From positions 1-6,654 of the forward strand of contig CADCON010000118.1 of NCBI GenBank assembly GCA_902803035.1: a stretch of DNA of 6,654 bases. Direction: 5' to 3'. This stretch comes from an uncultured Ruminococcus sp. GTDB lineage: Bacteria; Bacillota; Clostridia; Oscillospirales; Acutalibacteraceae. The position numbers and the translations under genes were made by a program. Of this stretch, positions 5,357 through 6,654 are shown piece after piece; the stretch's first letter is position 1; every line of letters begins with the position of its first letter. The notes below the pieces were generated by a model. That model was given only the letters and a program-made list of their open reading frames with translations. It had not been told where the DNA came from and did no database searches.

Positions 5357-6654
5357 ATGAAAAAAACGTACACCATCCGCAGTCTGCTGGCACTGCTGCT
5401 GAGTAAAATCTGGTTTATTCTGTTATTGATCGGTCTTTTCGGGGCGAGTTGTTTTTTGTGTCAAAATTTCTGATAAGTCTCCGTTATGAATCATACACCA
5501 CCATGTATGTAAAAAACAACAACAGCGCGGGGGCGGACGTCAATCCGAACGCAAACGTGGATCTGAACGACCTGAACACCGCCAAATCCCTCGCCGCCAC
5601 CTACATCACGGTTCTCAAAAGCCAATCGGTCATGGAACAGGTAGGCGAAAGGCTGCAGGAAAAGTACACCGTCGAGGAACTTTCGGGATACTTTATCGTC
5701 AGGAACAAAAAAATCAGCCTCAATTCACTGAGCAACAGTTTTACCATGTCCTCCGTCGACGGGACAGAGGTCATCAAAATCACGGCGAACACATTGAACC
5801 CCGCTGTTTCCGCTGATCTGTGCAATATCATGGCGGACATCGCCCCTTCGTTTCTGATAAGAATCGTCGGCGCAGGCTCGGTCGAAATCATAGACGTCGC
5901 CAGACCGGTGGAAAAACCCGTTTCCCCCAACATTCCGCTGACCACCGTGATCGGCATTATTATCGGATTCAGCGTGTCGGTGCTGATCGTTCTGCTGGTC
6001 GATTATTTCGACGATACGATCAAGGAAGGCGAAGAGCTGACCGACCGGTTCAATAAGGCAATGCTTGGCGAGGTGGAAGAGCTGGAATCCGACATACCCG
6101 GCAGCAAGAAGAAAAAGAAAAAGGAAACCGGCAGGCAGAGAAAAGTGCTTCTGACGGACGACAACATCCCCTTCCATATCGTTGAAAGCTACAAATCCAT
6201 CCGTTCCAATATTCTCTTCTCCCTCGGCACCACTTCAAAAAGAGTCATCGCGGTCTCCAGTCCGAATCCGTCCGAAGGAAAATCAACCAGCGCATCCAAT
6301 ATCGCCATCGCACTGGCGCAGACCGGAAGCAGAGTCCTCCTGATAGATGCGGACCTGAGAAAACCCGTTCAGCACAAGACCTTCAAGGTAAGCAATTCGG
6401 AAGGGCTGTCCACCCTGATTATTCAGAGATCGGACTTTGACAGCTCCGTAAAGAAAAACGTGGCCACCAACCTCGACCTTCTCCCGTCCGGGCCAATGCC
6501 GCCCAATCCCTCCGAGCTTCTGGTTTCCGATCAGTTCAGGAGTATCATCGAAAAGGTCTCCTCGGAATACGAATTCGTTGTCATTGACACGCCCCCATCA
6601 ACATCGTCAGCGACACAATGGTAATGGGCGGCTGCATCAGCGGCATCCTGCTTA
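5357..6654 (+). CDS. Wzz-type chain-length protein fused to a BY-kinase (two apparent frameshifts; runs off the right edge)
   Basis: This protein regulates export and chain length of a capsular or exopolysaccharide. In numbering corrected for the frame break, a first membrane helix (about 16-40, with Lys-rich MKK start) leads to an outside Wzz domain (YESYTTMYVKNN onward), the family's proline motif PVEKPVSPNIP (184-194) and a second helix (about 195-216). A basic linker with six lysines (251-256) follows. The cytoplasmic tyrosine-kinase domain then has ESYKSIRSN (277-285, the E-x-x-R-type self-association motif), Walker A SEGKSTS (306-312, Lys309), Walker A' LLIDADLRKP (328-337) and Walker B FVVIDTPP (407-414). 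The ATG at 5357 has only a weak GAAAG-like site. In that frame the T6 tract at 5452-5457 is one T short, giving a TGA at 5471. At 6592-6596 a C5 tract is one C short and the frame would stop at 6624, whereas the next frame continues as INIVSDTMVMGGCISG to the edge. Fused Wzz/BY-kinases are common in some Clostridia; others split them. Confidence 0.88.

Noticed and set aside
5338..5405. Alternative upstream start ATG at 5338 for the Wzz/BY-kinase, which is in the downstream frame
   Set aside because: The frame stops at TAA 5403-5405 and its peptide does not resemble a Wzz N-terminus, whereas the frame from 5357 gives a typical MKK plus membrane helix.

Overview
The window looks like a chromosomal piece of an anaerobic Bacillota, probably a Clostridia or Oscillospiraceae-type gut bacterium. 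Four things suggest this: strong AAGGAG-type ribosome binding sites, near-consensus sigma-A promoters, a cell-surface protein with InlB-type (Listeria-Bacteroides) beta-grasp repeats, and a fused Wzz/BY-kinase capsule gene. This assignment is inferred from protein style, not from any marker gene. Coding DNA is moderately GC-rich and the intergenic gaps are clearly AT-rich.

Left half, all on the minus strand. Positions 399 to 1 hold the first 133 codons of an NADP-type glutamate dehydrogenase (gdhA) with its own promoter and a strong RBS. Upstream is a two-gene transcription unit read from a good promoter at 2624-2652: an Fe-S hydro-lyase beta subunit (fumarase/tartrate dehydratase C-terminal type) and, 5 bases later, a secreted, C-terminally membrane-anchored PIG-L (LmbE-type) deacetylase. 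The matching alpha subunit is not next to it.

Middle. A fragment of an InlB-repeat surface protein (minus strand, 2845 to about 3354) abuts head to head with a type-I ABC exporter (plus strand, about 3355-5005). Both have lost their 5' ends at the same point near 3345-3357, so this is a rearrangement or assembly breakpoint. The InlB fragment also passes straight from an unfinished repeat into a very short membrane tail. The ABC gene has a +1 frameshift in a G6 tract just before the Walker A motif, and is followed by a plausible intrinsic terminator.

Right end, plus strand. A promoter with perfect -35, 17-base spacer, extended -10 and -10 drives a leader of about 165 bases with three successive hairpins. 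This leads into a polysaccharide chain-length/BY-kinase fusion gene that runs off the window, probably the first gene of a capsule or exopolysaccharide operon. As given, it is interrupted by a one-base deficit in a T6 tract and another in a C5 tract.

The strongest global observation is that all three frame breaks (G6, T6, C5) lie in homopolymers, within genes otherwise intact at every key motif. This points to sequencing error, or less likely to homopolymer phase variation, rather than long-standing decay. The head-to-head truncation at about 3350 cannot be explained that way. I saw no tRNA, rRNA, CRISPR array, insertion sequence or convincing novel defence system. The most biologically interesting non-coding element is the structured leader of the polysaccharide operon.
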